64,000 bases of DNA, taken from contig NZ_CP011786.1 of the NCBI RefSeq assembly GCF_001263395.1, positions 1,116,001-1,180,000 on the forward strand, written 5' to 3'. A program made the translations under genes and the position numbers. This stretch comes from Bifidobacterium actinocoloniiforme DSM 22766. GTDB taxonomy: Bacteria > Actinomycetota > Actinomycetes > Actinomycetales > Bifidobacteriaceae. This document shows positions 26,647-35,403 of this stretch, one piece after another. The notes below the pieces were generated by a model, which worked only from the letters and a program-made list of their open reading frames with translations, made no database searches and had not been told where the DNA came from. Numbering within the stretch: position 1 is the stretch's first letter; every line of letters starts with the position of its first letter.

Positions 26647-26943
26647 TTACTTGGCGTCCTTGCGAAGGATCTTGGTGCGAATGATGGATTCGCTCAGGTT
26701 CAGCACACGGTCGAGCTCGTCGGAGACGGCCGGCTCGCACGTGTAGTTGATCACCGCGTAGTTGCCCTCGGTATTGCCGTCAATCTCGTAGGCCAGCTTA
26801 CGGCGACCCCAGAAATCGGTCTTATCGATGGAACCGCCCTCTTTAGTGACGATCTCGAGATACTGCTGAGCCATCTTCTCCAGGGCTCGCTCGTCGAGGG
26901 ACGGATCAGCGATGAACATCAGTTCATACTTGTGCGCAGACAT
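26647..26943 (-). CDS. rpsF: Ribosomal protein S6
   Basis: A 98-residue protein with the S6 start (HKYELMFIADPSLDE) and the strand AYEIDGNTEGNYAVINYTCEP. The ATG at 26943 follows AAGGAGGT with good spacing. It is the first gene of the operon; the 230 bases upstream hold its promoter region. Confidence 0.97.
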   Translation of the reverse strand: MSAHKYELMFIADPSLDERALEKMAQQYLEIVTKEGGSIDKTDFWGRRKLAYEIDGNTEGNYAVINYTCEPAVSDELDRVLNLSESIIRTKILRKDAK

Positions 26944-27177
26944 CACCCACCTCCTTTGGACATACTCGGTCGCGGACTCTCCGCGACAGGAGGGTGTAGC
27001 ACTGTTGCCCGCATGTCAGAGCCGGCATCGGGCCGCCTACTAAATGCGGAATCAAACCCTTACATTACACTGACAGGCAGACTTGGGAGAAGGCATTCCG
27101 CAAGTCAGCGGTTCCGAATGCGGTGTCCACACAGCCTGCTGGCAGCCCGCCATTCAGCACCCACCCTACTTTTTGCG

Positions 27178-28221
27178 TCAGTGCCCTTCCCGCTGGTATT
27201 TGTCCTCAGTCTCGGCCTTGCTGGGCATCCACCAATCGGCATGGTCCCTATACCAGGCGATTGTCTCGTCCAGGCCCACCGCGAAGTCCGCGCACCGGGG
27301 TCGCCAACCCAGCTGGTCGCGGATGCCGCTGGCGTTCAGGGCGTACCTGCGGTCAGCTCCGGGCCGGTCCCGCACCCAGTCGAACTCGTCTACGGGCCTG
27401 CCCATGCGCTCCAAAATCATGCGAAGCACCTGGATATTGCTCCGCTCGCCGTCCGCGCCTATCAGGTAGGTTCTCCCGATTTCGCCGCGGGTCAGGACCT
27501 CCCAAATCGCCGTGCAGTTATCCTCGACCGCGATCCAGTCACGGACCGCCCTCCCATCCCCATAGAGTTTGGGTCGTACACCGCACAGGATATTGGTGAT
27601 CTGCCGGGGGATGAACTTCTCCACGTGCTGTCGTGGGCCGTAGTTGTTGGAGCTGTTCGAGATGGTTACCCGGCTGCCATACGTCCTGTGCCAGGCGCGA
27701 ACCAGATGGTCGGCCGCCGCCTTGGAAGCTGCGTACGGCCCGGAAGGACGGTAGGGGCTGCGCTCGGTAAAGCGGGAGGAATCGTCCAGAGCCAGGTCTC
27801 CGTAGACCTCGTCGGTCGAAACCTGGTGGAAGCGCAGGTTGTGGCGCCGGGCCGCCTCAAGCAGGACGTACGTACCCACCACGTTAGTGCTGATGAAGGG
27901 GGCGGGATCGCAAATGGCGTTGTCGTTGTGGGACTCGGCGGCGAAGTTGACAATAGCATCCACACCATAATCCGTGATTACCTGCTCGACTTGCGCAACA
28001 TCGCAAATGTCGCCCTCGACGATATCGAGACGTTCGAGGTCAACCCCAGACAGGCTCTTCAAATTCGCCGCGTAGGTAAATTTGTCGAAAACCACAATGT
28101 GGGGTAAGCGATGCTCTCGTAATACGAATCTGACAAAGTTGGAGCCAATGAAGCCGGCACCGCCGGTAACCAGAAGACATGCGAAATCGCCCTGGCAAGG
28201 TTGTACGTCCGAATCTGGCAT
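27178..28221 (-). CDS. rmlB: dTDP-glucose 4,6-dehydratase
   Basis: RmlB converts dTDP-glucose to dTDP-4-keto-6-deoxyglucose, the second step to dTDP-rhamnose. The NAD-binding motif TGGAGFIGSNFVRF is near residues 18-32, the catalytic triad is visible as VSTDEVYG and YAASKAAADH, and the substrate block NNYGPRQHVEKFIPRQI is present. The ATG at 28221 gives 347 residues, the usual length. No rmlA, rmlC or rmlD is in this window, so the rest of the rhamnose pathway must lie elsewhere. The gene is the last of the minus-strand group that starts near 34.1 kb. Confidence 0.93.
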   Translation of the reverse strand: MPDSDVQPCQGDFACLLVTGGAGFIGSNFVRFVLREHRLPHIVVFDKFTYAANLKSLSGVDLERLDIVEGDICDVAQVEQVITDYGVDAIVNFAAESHNDNAICDPAPFISTNVVGTYVLLEAARRHNLRFHQVSTDEVYGDLALDDSSRFTERSPYRPSGPYAASKAAADHLVRAWHRTYGSRVTISNSSNNYGPRQHVEKFIPRQITNILCGVRPKLYGDGRAVRDWIAVEDNCTAIWEVLTRGEIGRTYLIGADGERSNIQVLRMILERMGRPVDEFDWVRDRPGADRRYALNASGIRDQLGWRPRCADFAVGLDETIAWYRDHADWWMPSKAETEDKYQREGH

Positions 28222-28234
28222 GCTTATCACCACG

Positions 28235-28783
28235 CTACTTACGAATAAACGAATCGGGATGCATAGACTGATCGCTACGCCTGTTTGGGGATGGACTGAA
28301 CTGCGCCGACAGAAGGCCCAGCACAATCGGGAACAGGAAGATGGTATAGAACATGTACCGCAGAGGCCCAGAGTACCCAGGTGTAGAAAGACTGACCGGA
28401 TACAACAGGACTATGTACGGAAGCCAGCAGCAGCAAATTCGGCCAGCGTCAGGCAATACACCCCGAAGATTTTGAGCATGCGAGAACGTCATCAGCTTGT
28501 GCGTCCTGCGCAACTTCGGGCTCAAGCGTAGGCTCGGAAACAGAGGTGGATGATTCAGCCTGACGAGAGCATCGGCCAGCATGAAAACGAGGGAGAACAA
28601 CAGGGCATAGCAGAGAATATCCAGGTAAAATGCGGCTTCCCTGACAGGGATGCGCCCTTTCACGGCCGCATTGCTGCTGCATGCAAAGAGAACCCCAAGC
28701 ACGACGGGAATCGCGACGGCATCAAACATACCCTTATCGCGGTCATCGCCGCTGTCAAGTACAACCACACTCTGAGCTTGCAT
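28235..28783 (-). pseudogene. Remnant of a DUF6020-type polytopic membrane protein
   Basis: The 182-residue frame has three or four hydrophobic stretches and the segment WLPYIVLLYPVSLSTPGYSG, which resembles the family-defining start of DUF6020 proteins (WLP...YPG). It stops just after one further helix, where full DUF6020 proteins have hundreds more residues, as in the 674-residue gene at 35387. I read it as the N-terminal piece of such a gene after a deletion. A genuine short membrane protein is a less likely alternative. It lies between licD and rmlB on the same strand. Confidence 0.55.
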
Positions 28784-28796
28784 TATTGCCCTTGGT

Positions 28797-29912
28797 CTAG
28801 AGCGCCATGAAGCGATTCATCGCATCAATCGACGCGGGCGACCCTATGTAATCAGCGGCCACATGCTCATGCGTGTGCATATCCGCAGGAAGCGACATAT
28901 AGTCTCCATATGCCCGACGCAAATATTCCCGATAATCCCGGGGAACCGGTACGTCTACTCCCCGGAAGGTAAGCTTCTCCGGTGGCATCCATTCTCCAAT
29001 CGGGTATGGCCCCGAAGACCTGACCTCGTCAATGTTCTCAATTCCTCGGATCAGGCCGGTGGCACCCTGGCTGGTCGGCAGAACAGATAGGCGCTCGCCT
29101 AAGGAGGCGAGCCTGCTCGCAAGCCTCTCCTCGAGGCCCGCCACACAGGGATTGCCTTGCACGATGTACTTTTCTTCGCTCCATTCGGAGTGGGCGTATG
29201 CCTCCCGCAACTCATCCACAAATGCCCGACGCTCGGCGGAGCACTGCTCCCAGGCAGTCTTAGGATCGCTCGCCACCCAATCCAGGGGGAAGAGGTCTAT
29301 AAAGCAGGGGTTGTCATCATCAGCGAGCCTGAAGCGTATCTGTTTACATGGCACATACCAGTCCCAGAGCACGGTAATCCGGAAGCGGTCATCGGCCTCG
29401 ACGAGCTCGGCCAACCTATCCAACTGGTCTCTGGGTATGTAAATATCCACATCGTCGTCCCAGGGAATGAAATCGCCGTGACGGAAGGCCCCTAGAACGG
29501 TGCCGCCGGTGCCCCAATACTGAATCTCGTGATCCTTGCACAAGTCGGAAAGAAGAGCGAACAATTTAGCCTCGGCATCCTGGAAAAGCTGGTGGATGCC
29601 AGATGCCTTCGGCAGAGCTCGGAAGAACCGGATCTGGGTGTCCTCCAAGGACTCTCCTTCGCGCCTCATCAACTGCCAGTACATAATCAGCTGACGCTCG
29701 CGATCAAGGTCTCGGGCGTTCTCCTCACGGTCCAGGCTTTCCTGGAGCCGGAGCATCTGCGCGCTCATATCATCCAACTGGCGCCGCAGGGAAGCATTGT
29801 CCTCCTTCAGCAGGGCGAACTGCCCGGCGATGTAGCGCTCGGCATCGTGAAATGATTGCGCGGATGCAGGCAGCAATTTCTCCCTTGCGTGTTGTATGAA
29901 ACCGCCTATCAT
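28797..29912 (-). CDS. LicD family phosphotransferase
   Basis: LicD enzymes move a phosphorylated alcohol (phosphocholine, or ribitol phosphate in related proteins) from a CDP carrier to a surface glycan. The defining block is here: YWGTGGTVLGAFRHGDFIP then WDDDVDIY near residues 135-165. Residues 35-90 form a predicted coiled coil (LLKEDNASLRRQLDDMSAQM), which is an addition to the core. The start ATG overlaps the stop of the epimerase gene by four bases, so the two are coupled. The broken cytidylyltransferase upstream would have supplied its CDP-linked donor. Confidence 0.88.
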   Translation of the reverse strand: MIGGFIQHAREKLLPASAQSFHDAERYIAGQFALLKEDNASLRRQLDDMSAQMLRLQESLDREENARDLDRERQLIMYWQLMRREGESLEDTQIRFFRALPKASGIHQLFQDAEAKLFALLSDLCKDHEIQYWGTGGTVLGAFRHGDFIPWDDDVDIYIPRDQLDRLAELVEADDRFRITVLWDWYVPCKQIRFRLADDDNPCFIDLFPLDWVASDPKTAWEQCSAERRAFVDELREAYAHSEWSEEKYIVQGNPCVAGLEERLASRLASLGERLSVLPTSQGATGLIRGIENIDEVRSSGPYPIGEWMPPEKLTFRGVDVPVPRDYREYLRRAYGDYMSLPADMHTHEHVAADYIGSPASIDAMNRFMAL

Positions 29913-31042
29913 TGGCCTCGCGTCCTTCCGCCTGTCTCTTTGCCGCCGTAACCCCGCGCGAGGCCAAAATACAAACCAGTTCTTTCAAACCCCGTTCGGA
30001 AATCCATGCTTGCCTTGAACCCCAGCCTTCTGATGCGCGTATTATCAAGTATATTATCCTGAATGGGCGAAAACCGGCTACCCACCCGCTCGCTGGGCTG
30101 TTCAAACCGGACCTTCTGAACGCCGTTCCCAAATAAATCGACGGCCGTTCTGGCGATATCGGCCACCGTAACGATGTCGGCCATGGAGGACACATTGTAA
30201 GTCCGGTTGTCACCACGAAGCAGAAGCAGCAGGATGGCGAACACCGCGTCCTCGATGTAACAATACGTCCGCCGCTGCCGCCCCGAACTTAGCATCATGA
30301 TGTCCCGCCCGGCTTTGAGGTCAGCGAGGAAAGCGGTCGTGACTTTGGGATCATCGATGCTATCTCCGGGGCCATACAAGTATGAGAGCCGGGCCACGCT
30401 AACAGGAAGGCCATACTGAGCCACAGCGCCGGCGCACAGATTCTCCGCGGCGATTTTGCCGACCGGATAGCAGTCACGCACATTACTAGGGTCCATGCTT
30501 CCATCAGATCCTTCAGTCAGCGGCAACTGATTATCATGTCTGCCATAAGCCTCGACGCTGGAAAGGTACACCATTCGGCGCAGCGTCGATGCTTGTCCGC
30601 GTAAAGCATCAATCACATGGTACGTGCCGCAGACGTTCGTCATCAATGTACCGACGGGATCACGCGAATACGCCACCGGATTCGCGTTGCTGGCCGCGTG
30701 GACGCAGAAGTCGATGCCGCTGATAGCTGCTTCCGTGAGAGAATCACGCACATCGCCAATCAGGAAACTGTCGCGCTCTGGGTCGATAAAAGCCCCAAGC
30801 CGATTCCTGGCCTTTTCCTCATTGCGGCCGCAAAGCACCAAGGCGACGTCAGCCACGCCCTGCTGGCGCAGCCCAGAGAAGAACCGAACCAAGAACGAAC
30901 CAACGAATCCAGTAACGCCGGTCAACAGGACGCGCGAGCTGTCGAATTGCCCCCAAAGCTGATGGTGTTGTCCAATAAGGTTTCCCACGTCTTCGAAAAG
31001 GATGCGCTCAGCGGATTCACCGGTCCCCGATAGGCCGTTCAC
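29909..31042 (-). CDS. NAD-dependent epimerase/dehydratase (extended SDR)
   Basis: The 377-residue protein is an extended short-chain dehydrogenase with the nucleotide motif TGVTGFVGS near residues 42-50 and the catalytic YxxxK as CYPVGK near residue 186-191; LSSVEAYG supplies the Ser. It acts on a nucleotide-linked sugar or polyol. It starts with GTG overlapping the stop of the decayed cytidylyltransferase (GTGA) and ends overlapping licD, so the three were one translation unit. A C-terminal Gly/Arg tail (GYGGKETGGRTRGQ) is additional. Confidence 0.82.
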   Translation of the reverse strand: MNGLSGTGESAERILFEDVGNLIGQHHQLWGQFDSSRVLLTGVTGFVGSFLVRFFSGLRQQGVADVALVLCGRNEEKARNRLGAFIDPERDSFLIGDVRDSLTEAAISGIDFCVHAASNANPVAYSRDPVGTLMTNVCGTYHVIDALRGQASTLRRMVYLSSVEAYGRHDNQLPLTEGSDGSMDPSNVRDCYPVGKIAAENLCAGAVAQYGLPVSVARLSYLYGPGDSIDDPKVTTAFLADLKAGRDIMMLSSGRQRRTYCYIEDAVFAILLLLLRGDNRTYNVSSMADIVTVADIARTAVDLFGNGVQKVRFEQPSERVGSRFSPIQDNILDNTRIRRLGFKASMDFRTGFERTGLYFGLARGYGGKETGGRTRGQ

Positions 31043-31736
31043 AGAACCTCACCCGCCTCCAGATAGGCTTCGAACAGGGCGATATCCTCGGAGCTGGTGA
31101 GTTTGATATTTAAATTGTCACCCAGGACCGTGTGGACTGCATGCCCTGTCTCAACCAGCAGAGTGCAGGTCGCGATTGAATCCGTGATGCCCATCTCGTC
31201 AGCCTGCTGGTGGATAAGCTTGAACTGCCCTAGCCTCAGACTTTGAGGGTCTGCGTACGCAGGATATGAGTCCTGCCGACCAGCTCGCGCGAGGACTCCC
31301 CGTTATCGGTGTACAGCAGGGTCTCCGTTGCAGGCACAGCCGTCACAGCATTCCCGTATTTCTTGACGACTGCGATATTGGCGTTGATGACTTCCTCGGA
31401 CAGGAGGGGACGCACCCCATCATGAATCAGCACGATATCCTGGTCATCGTAGTGCCCCTCCAAATATCGGAGCCCTCTTCTGATCGATTGAAACCCGCTG
31501 GAGCCGCCAGGCACAACCTCCACCACTTTGGACAAACGGCAATCGCGGACATACTCATTGACGATATCCACCCATTCAGGCAAGGCCACGATGACGACAT
31601 CGTCAACGGTTATGGCCCGTTAGAAGGCTTCAATAGTGTAGACAAGTACCGGCCTGTTCCTCACCATCAGAAACTGCTGAGGCACAGGCCCCTTCATCCG
31701 GGCGCCTACTCCGCCAGCGAGCACTAGAGCCACCAC
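31039..31736 (-). pseudogene. IspD/TarI-type cytidylyltransferase, interrupted by a stop and a frameshift
   Basis: Reading from the GTG at 31736 gives ALVLAGGVGARMKGPV, the nucleotide-binding start of IspD/TarI enzymes, which make CDP-methylerythritol or CDP-ribitol. An in-frame TAA at 31620-31622 ends it after 38 codons; the same frame then continues with DDVVIVALPEWVDIV. A second lesion near 31240 shifts the frame: ILRTQT is followed in the next frame by PQSLRLGQFKLIHQQADEMG, as in intact family members. One missing C in a run of four explains it. The conserved Lys of PKQF is also Gln. The 4-base overlap with the epimerase shows it was its upstream partner. Confidence 0.85.
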
Positions 31737-31833
31737 TTTACCTTGACGATCCGGCAAATCGACGGATGCCGATCCTGGGTGGCTCCGGCACTAGCATCAG
31801 CGCTGATTACTGTTCCACTGAATCCATGTCTAT

Positions 31834-31862
31834 ATAATAAAAGTGCAGGGGGGGGGGGGTGG
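31834..31862 (-). promoter_or_regulatory. Possible promoter containing a homopolymer tract
   Basis: On the minus strand TATTAT (31834-31839) is a good -10 candidate about 100 bases upstream of the cytidylyltransferase start. The position of the -35 element, 17 bases further up, falls at the edge of the C12 tract (G on the plus strand), so the tract would make up most of the spacer. The proposal is based on position and pattern alone. Confidence 0.35.
31848..31859. repeat. Homopolymer G tract (12 G)
   Basis: Twelve G in a row on the plus strand, between the ABC ATPase gene and the cytidylyltransferase pseudogene. Tracts of this length gain and lose bases readily by slippage. Unlike the other three tracts in the window it lies upstream of genes. 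Confidence 0.95.
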
Positions 31863-31894
31863 AGGTAGGCGAACATCCGCAATTTCCCCATCAA

Positions 31895-33160
31895 TCATAC
31901 TTGACTGACTCCGACCTGTCGGATACGCAATGCCCGGTCGCTCAGCAGGGCGTACTCACTATTGCGGGAATCCCGTATAGCAAATACGCATGAGTTCTCG
32001 TCATTGGTAAAGGCAATCATCTCCGTCGGCGCATCAGGACGTTCCCGACTTGCGGTCCTCAATGAAGCGACCAGCCTGAACTCTCCATTGTTGAAGAGGT
32101 TAAGAGGCATTTCGAAATGCGCGATTTGATGGCCCGACTGGCGGAGTTTGATCCTGTTTGACCCGGTATCGTATACAATGCCACCGCGGCGGGTGTCGTG
32201 CATGGCAATGGCCAAGTAGAATTCCCGGTCCTCGTCATACTGGTACTCCACATCGAATCGGAAAATATCGCTGCTGCTGCACACAGGCGAGGAAATCGGA
32301 TAAGCCCGCAGCTTGGGGACCCGTTCGTTCAGACCGGTGGGATACTTGTCGCTCTTGCTGTCGCGGGCATCCTTCTTTGCAGCCTTGAGATTCTCCAAAG
32401 TATAGCGGTTGGCGACATCGTCCTTGTCTCCTGAAACAACGATATGCCCGTCCTGGATCAGGATCGCCTTGTCGCAGTACTTTTTCACAGCGCTCATATC
32501 GTGGGTGACCAGGATGACGGTTTTGCTGGGGTCTTTCTTCACTTGGGCGAAGTAATCGTCACATTTGCGTTGGAAGGCTTCGTCTCCCACGGCCAACACC
32601 TCATCAAGCACCAGGATATCGCCCTGAGCCTTAATGGCCACCGAGAAAGCCAACCTGACCTGCATGCCGCTGGAATAGTTCTTCAGCTTCTGATCCATGA
32701 AATCGCCAAGCTCAGCGAACTCGACGATATCGTCGTACATGGCATCCACTTCTTCACTAGTGAATCCCAACAAAGCACCGTTCAGATAGACGTTCTCCCG
32801 GCCGGTGAGCTCAGGATTGAACCCCACGCCTAACTCGATGAAGGGGACCAGCTTGCCTGAGTAACTGATTTTGCCACGTTCGGGGCAGTATATGCCGGAA
32901 ATGAGCTTCAGCAGGGTGGACTTTCCACTGCCGTTGCGGCCCACTATACCGAAGAAGTCCCCACGGTGGACCTGAAAAGAGATGTCCTCCAGAACCTGTT
33001 GCTCTTTGTACCCCTTGATCCCGCGGGACCAATTGATGAAGGCCTGCTTAAGACCGGTCGCCTGCTCGGTGGGCAGACGGAAGACCTTGTCGACATGCTC
33101 GACGGAAAGCACCACTGGACTGGAATTCTCAGCTGGCGTGCTTGCGCTTACTTTACCCAT
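31895..33160 (-). CDS. Surface-polymer ABC exporter, ATP-binding protein (Wzt/TagH-like)
   Basis: The 421-residue protein is the ATPase of a two-gene polysaccharide or teichoic acid exporter. Walker A GRNGSGKST is near residues 74-82, the signature SSGMQVRLAFS near 155-165 and Walker B LVLDEVLAVGDEAFQRK after it, the long form typical of Wzt/TagH. A C-terminal beta-rich domain from about residue 270 resembles the Wzt glycan-recognition domain that checks the chain end. Its ATG overlaps the TAA of the permease gene by one base. Confidence 0.9.
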   Translation of the reverse strand: MGKVSASTPAENSSPVVLSVEHVDKVFRLPTEQATGLKQAFINWSRGIKGYKEQQVLEDISFQVHRGDFFGIVGRNGSGKSTLLKLISGIYCPERGKISYSGKLVPFIELGVGFNPELTGRENVYLNGALLGFTSEEVDAMYDDIVEFAELGDFMDQKLKNYSSGMQVRLAFSVAIKAQGDILVLDEVLAVGDEAFQRKCDDYFAQVKKDPSKTVILVTHDMSAVKKYCDKAILIQDGHIVVSGDKDDVANRYTLENLKAAKKDARDSKSDKYPTGLNERVPKLRAYPISSPVCSSSDIFRFDVEYQYDEDREFYLAIAMHDTRRGGIVYDTGSNRIKLRQSGHQIAHFEMPLNLFNNGEFRLVASLRTASRERPDAPTEMIAFTNDENSCVFAIRDSRNSEYALLSDRALRIRQVGVSQV

Positions 33161-34134
33161 TACATCACCTCGGCGAACCGACGATTGTACTTACGGAACA
33201 CAGCGATTCCCAGCACGACGACGAATATCGAAATGCACAGAGGAATGAGCCGAATCCATGGATTTCCTATCTGGTTCCAGACCGTAGGAGTCGACTCGGG
33301 AGCGATGAAGTTGTGACGAATATCCTGAATCGACTGAGCGATGGGGTTCAGCAGGAGCGCTTTGGCCACGACAGGGCCCCACCAATGCTGGATGTTAGAG
33401 ACGGCGGTAAGAGGATAAATCACAGGAATCGAATAGAAGATGGCCTGCTGCAGCACATCCCATATATGTGAGATGTCTCTGAAATACACGTACATGGTGG
33501 ACATCAACAAGGTAAAGCCAATAGCCAGCATATACAGCTCCAAAATGTTCAAAGGCAGCAGAATCACACGCCAGGTGAACTGCACCCTGTTGAACAGGGC
33601 GAAGATGAACACCACGATCAGGTTGATACCGAAACTAATCAAGGCGCCCATCGCGGCCGAAACCACCACGATATAATTCGGGAAATGGACCTTGCGCAGC
33701 AAATCCCCACGATCAACGATGGACCGCAGCCCTATCGAAGTGGCCTCACTAAAGAACTGCCAGGAACTGATGCCCAGCAGCAAAACGACAGGATAGGTGC
33801 GCGTTCCGTCGGTCATCCGAAGGAACTTCGCGAATACCAGGTACATCACGCAAAACAGCATCAACGGCTGAAGCACGGACCAGGCAACCCCAAGAAACGA
33901 ACCCTGGTAGCGCAGCTTGAAATCGGTCTTTACAAGCTCTTTCAGAACGACCCACGAGTAATGGTATCGCTTCCTGACTCTATTAGCTATATCTGACACA
34001 GAGATATAGTTTAGCAGGTGGTATATAGCTGTCCGCCACGCGCGTACTACCGATTCTACAATGCGCTCTTCCACTACAGCCACTGGCAACACATAAAAGC
34101 GAGCCGCCGCAGACCTAACACGGGCGTTGTGCAT
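33160..34134 (-). CDS. Surface-polymer ABC exporter, permease (Wzm/TagG-like)
   Basis: This 324-residue ABC-2 type permease has six hydrophobic helices and the family start ELVKTDFKLRYQGSFLGVAWSVLQPL near residue 66-90. It would move a lipid-linked glycan or teichoic acid across the membrane with the ATPase encoded next. The first 60 residues are a hydrophilic N-terminal extension, so a later start is possible. It is the first gene of the minus-strand group; the spacer to the divergent acyltransferase is 105 bases. Confidence 0.88.
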   Translation of the reverse strand: MHNARVRSAAARFYVLPVAVVEERIVESVVRAWRTAIYHLLNYISVSDIANRVRKRYHYSWVVLKELVKTDFKLRYQGSFLGVAWSVLQPLMLFCVMYLVFAKFLRMTDGTRTYPVVLLLGISSWQFFSEATSIGLRSIVDRGDLLRKVHFPNYIVVVSAAMGALISFGINLIVVFIFALFNRVQFTWRVILLPLNILELYMLAIGFTLLMSTMYVYFRDISHIWDVLQQAIFYSIPVIYPLTAVSNIQHWWGPVVAKALLLNPIAQSIQDIRHNFIAPESTPTVWNQIGNPWIRLIPLCISIFVVVLGIAVFRKYNRRFAEVM

Positions 34135-34239
34135 CGTTTAAACTGAAGACCGTGTTCCAACCAGTTCCATTCAAGCTAATTCCTTCATGACCACTATGCC
34201 AACTAGGGTGAGTAGAGCAAAGAACACGAAAGAGGTGAC

Positions 34240-35403
34240 ATGGCAAATTCGTCGCAACGGCACTCAGCCCAGAATCCCCGTAATATCAACATCGAGCTAT
34301 TACGCATTTTTGCGATGGTACTGGTCGTGCTTTGCCATGCCGTCATACATTTGGACGTTGGCAATTCACAGTTTCGAATGGAATTGGCCGTGGTACCAGG
34401 ATGGAAGAACGCGATACGCTTCACGGCCGTCCAGTACGGGCAAGTAGGCGTCTCGATTTTCTTTATGATTTCAGGCTTCTTCCTGAGCAGCAAGACGTTC
34501 TCCTGGCGAAGGGTGTTCCTCACCTGGTCCCAGGCGTTTCTGTACACGACACTCTGCTTCTTCTCCATCCTCATATACCAGCGTTTTTCTCCGCTCCCGG
34601 CTTTCCTGGCACCATTGATGCAAGGAAGTGAGCTTAAGAGAACCGCTTTGTGGAGCTTCTTCCCCTTCCTGTACGACAGCTACTGGTTCATTGATGCCTA
34701 CATCGTCATGCTCCTATTCGTGCCATTTATCAATTTGGTCATGCGGTACTCCACAAAACGACAGCTAATAGCTCTCATAGCATTGCTGGCTTTTTTGGGC
34801 ACGTGGCCCTTGTTCTTCAACCAAACAAACCACTGGAATAACGTGACCTATGCGATAATCTGCTACCTGATCGGCGGTTTCATACATCAAGAGCTGTCAA
34901 GGGTCAGGGAAACTCGCCCTCTGGTCCTCAGCGCGCTGATTGCGACGTCGACCATAGCCATGACTCTGTTCAATTACATCGCCGCTTCTCGGTCCTCAGT
35001 AATCACTGCGCTGGGCTGGCCTGCCCTAGTGAAACAGGGTCTTCAAGTTCTGCCAATCCTCATAGCCTCCTGCCTGCTGATTGCCGCTTTGAAGATGGCG
35101 CCCAGATCGAAAGAGACCACTGCGAACACAGTGATCCGTGCAGTGGCGAAGAGCACCTTCGGCGTATATCTCCTGCATGAGAACATCTTTGGTTTCAGAA
35201 TCCTGTGGACAGCAGTAGCCCGTTTCATGCCTCATCCGTCCGGATTGATTGAATCGGCGATTCTTCTCATCATCATCGTAATCGCAGTTTTCCTTCTTCT
35301 CGATGGAATGGCCTTCCTCTTAGATTCCCTCCTCATTCATCCCTGTCAGAAGTTGGCTTTTGCTGCAATCGACCGCCATAAAGCGCTTACTCATCAAGAG
35401 TAG
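34240..35403 (+). CDS. Membrane acyltransferase (acyltransferase 3 family)
   Basis: The 387-residue protein has about ten hydrophobic helices and the family signature NIELLRIFAMVLVVLCHAVIH near residue 15-35, with the catalytic His. Such enzymes O-acetylate or succinylate surface glycans. AAAGAGGTG precedes the ATG. Its 3' end overlaps the end of the converging DUF6020 gene by 17 bases. By position it should modify the polymer exported by the neighbouring ABC pair. Confidence 0.87.
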   Translation: MANSSQRHSAQNPRNINIELLRIFAMVLVVLCHAVIHLDVGNSQFRMELAVVPGWKNAIRFTAVQYGQVGVSIFFMISGFFLSSKTFSWRRVFLTWSQAFLYTTLCFFSILIYQRFSPLPAFLAPLMQGSELKRTALWSFFPFLYDSYWFIDAYIVMLLFVPFINLVMRYSTKRQLIALIALLAFLGTWPLFFNQTNHWNNVTYAIICYLIGGFIHQELSRVRETRPLVLSALIATSTIAMTLFNYIAASRSSVITALGWPALVKQGLQVLPILIASCLLIAALKMAPRSKETTANTVIRAVAKSTFGVYLLHENIFGFRILWTAVARFMPHPSGLIESAILLIIIVIAVFLLLDGMAFLLDSLLIHPCQKLAFAAIDRHKALTHQE

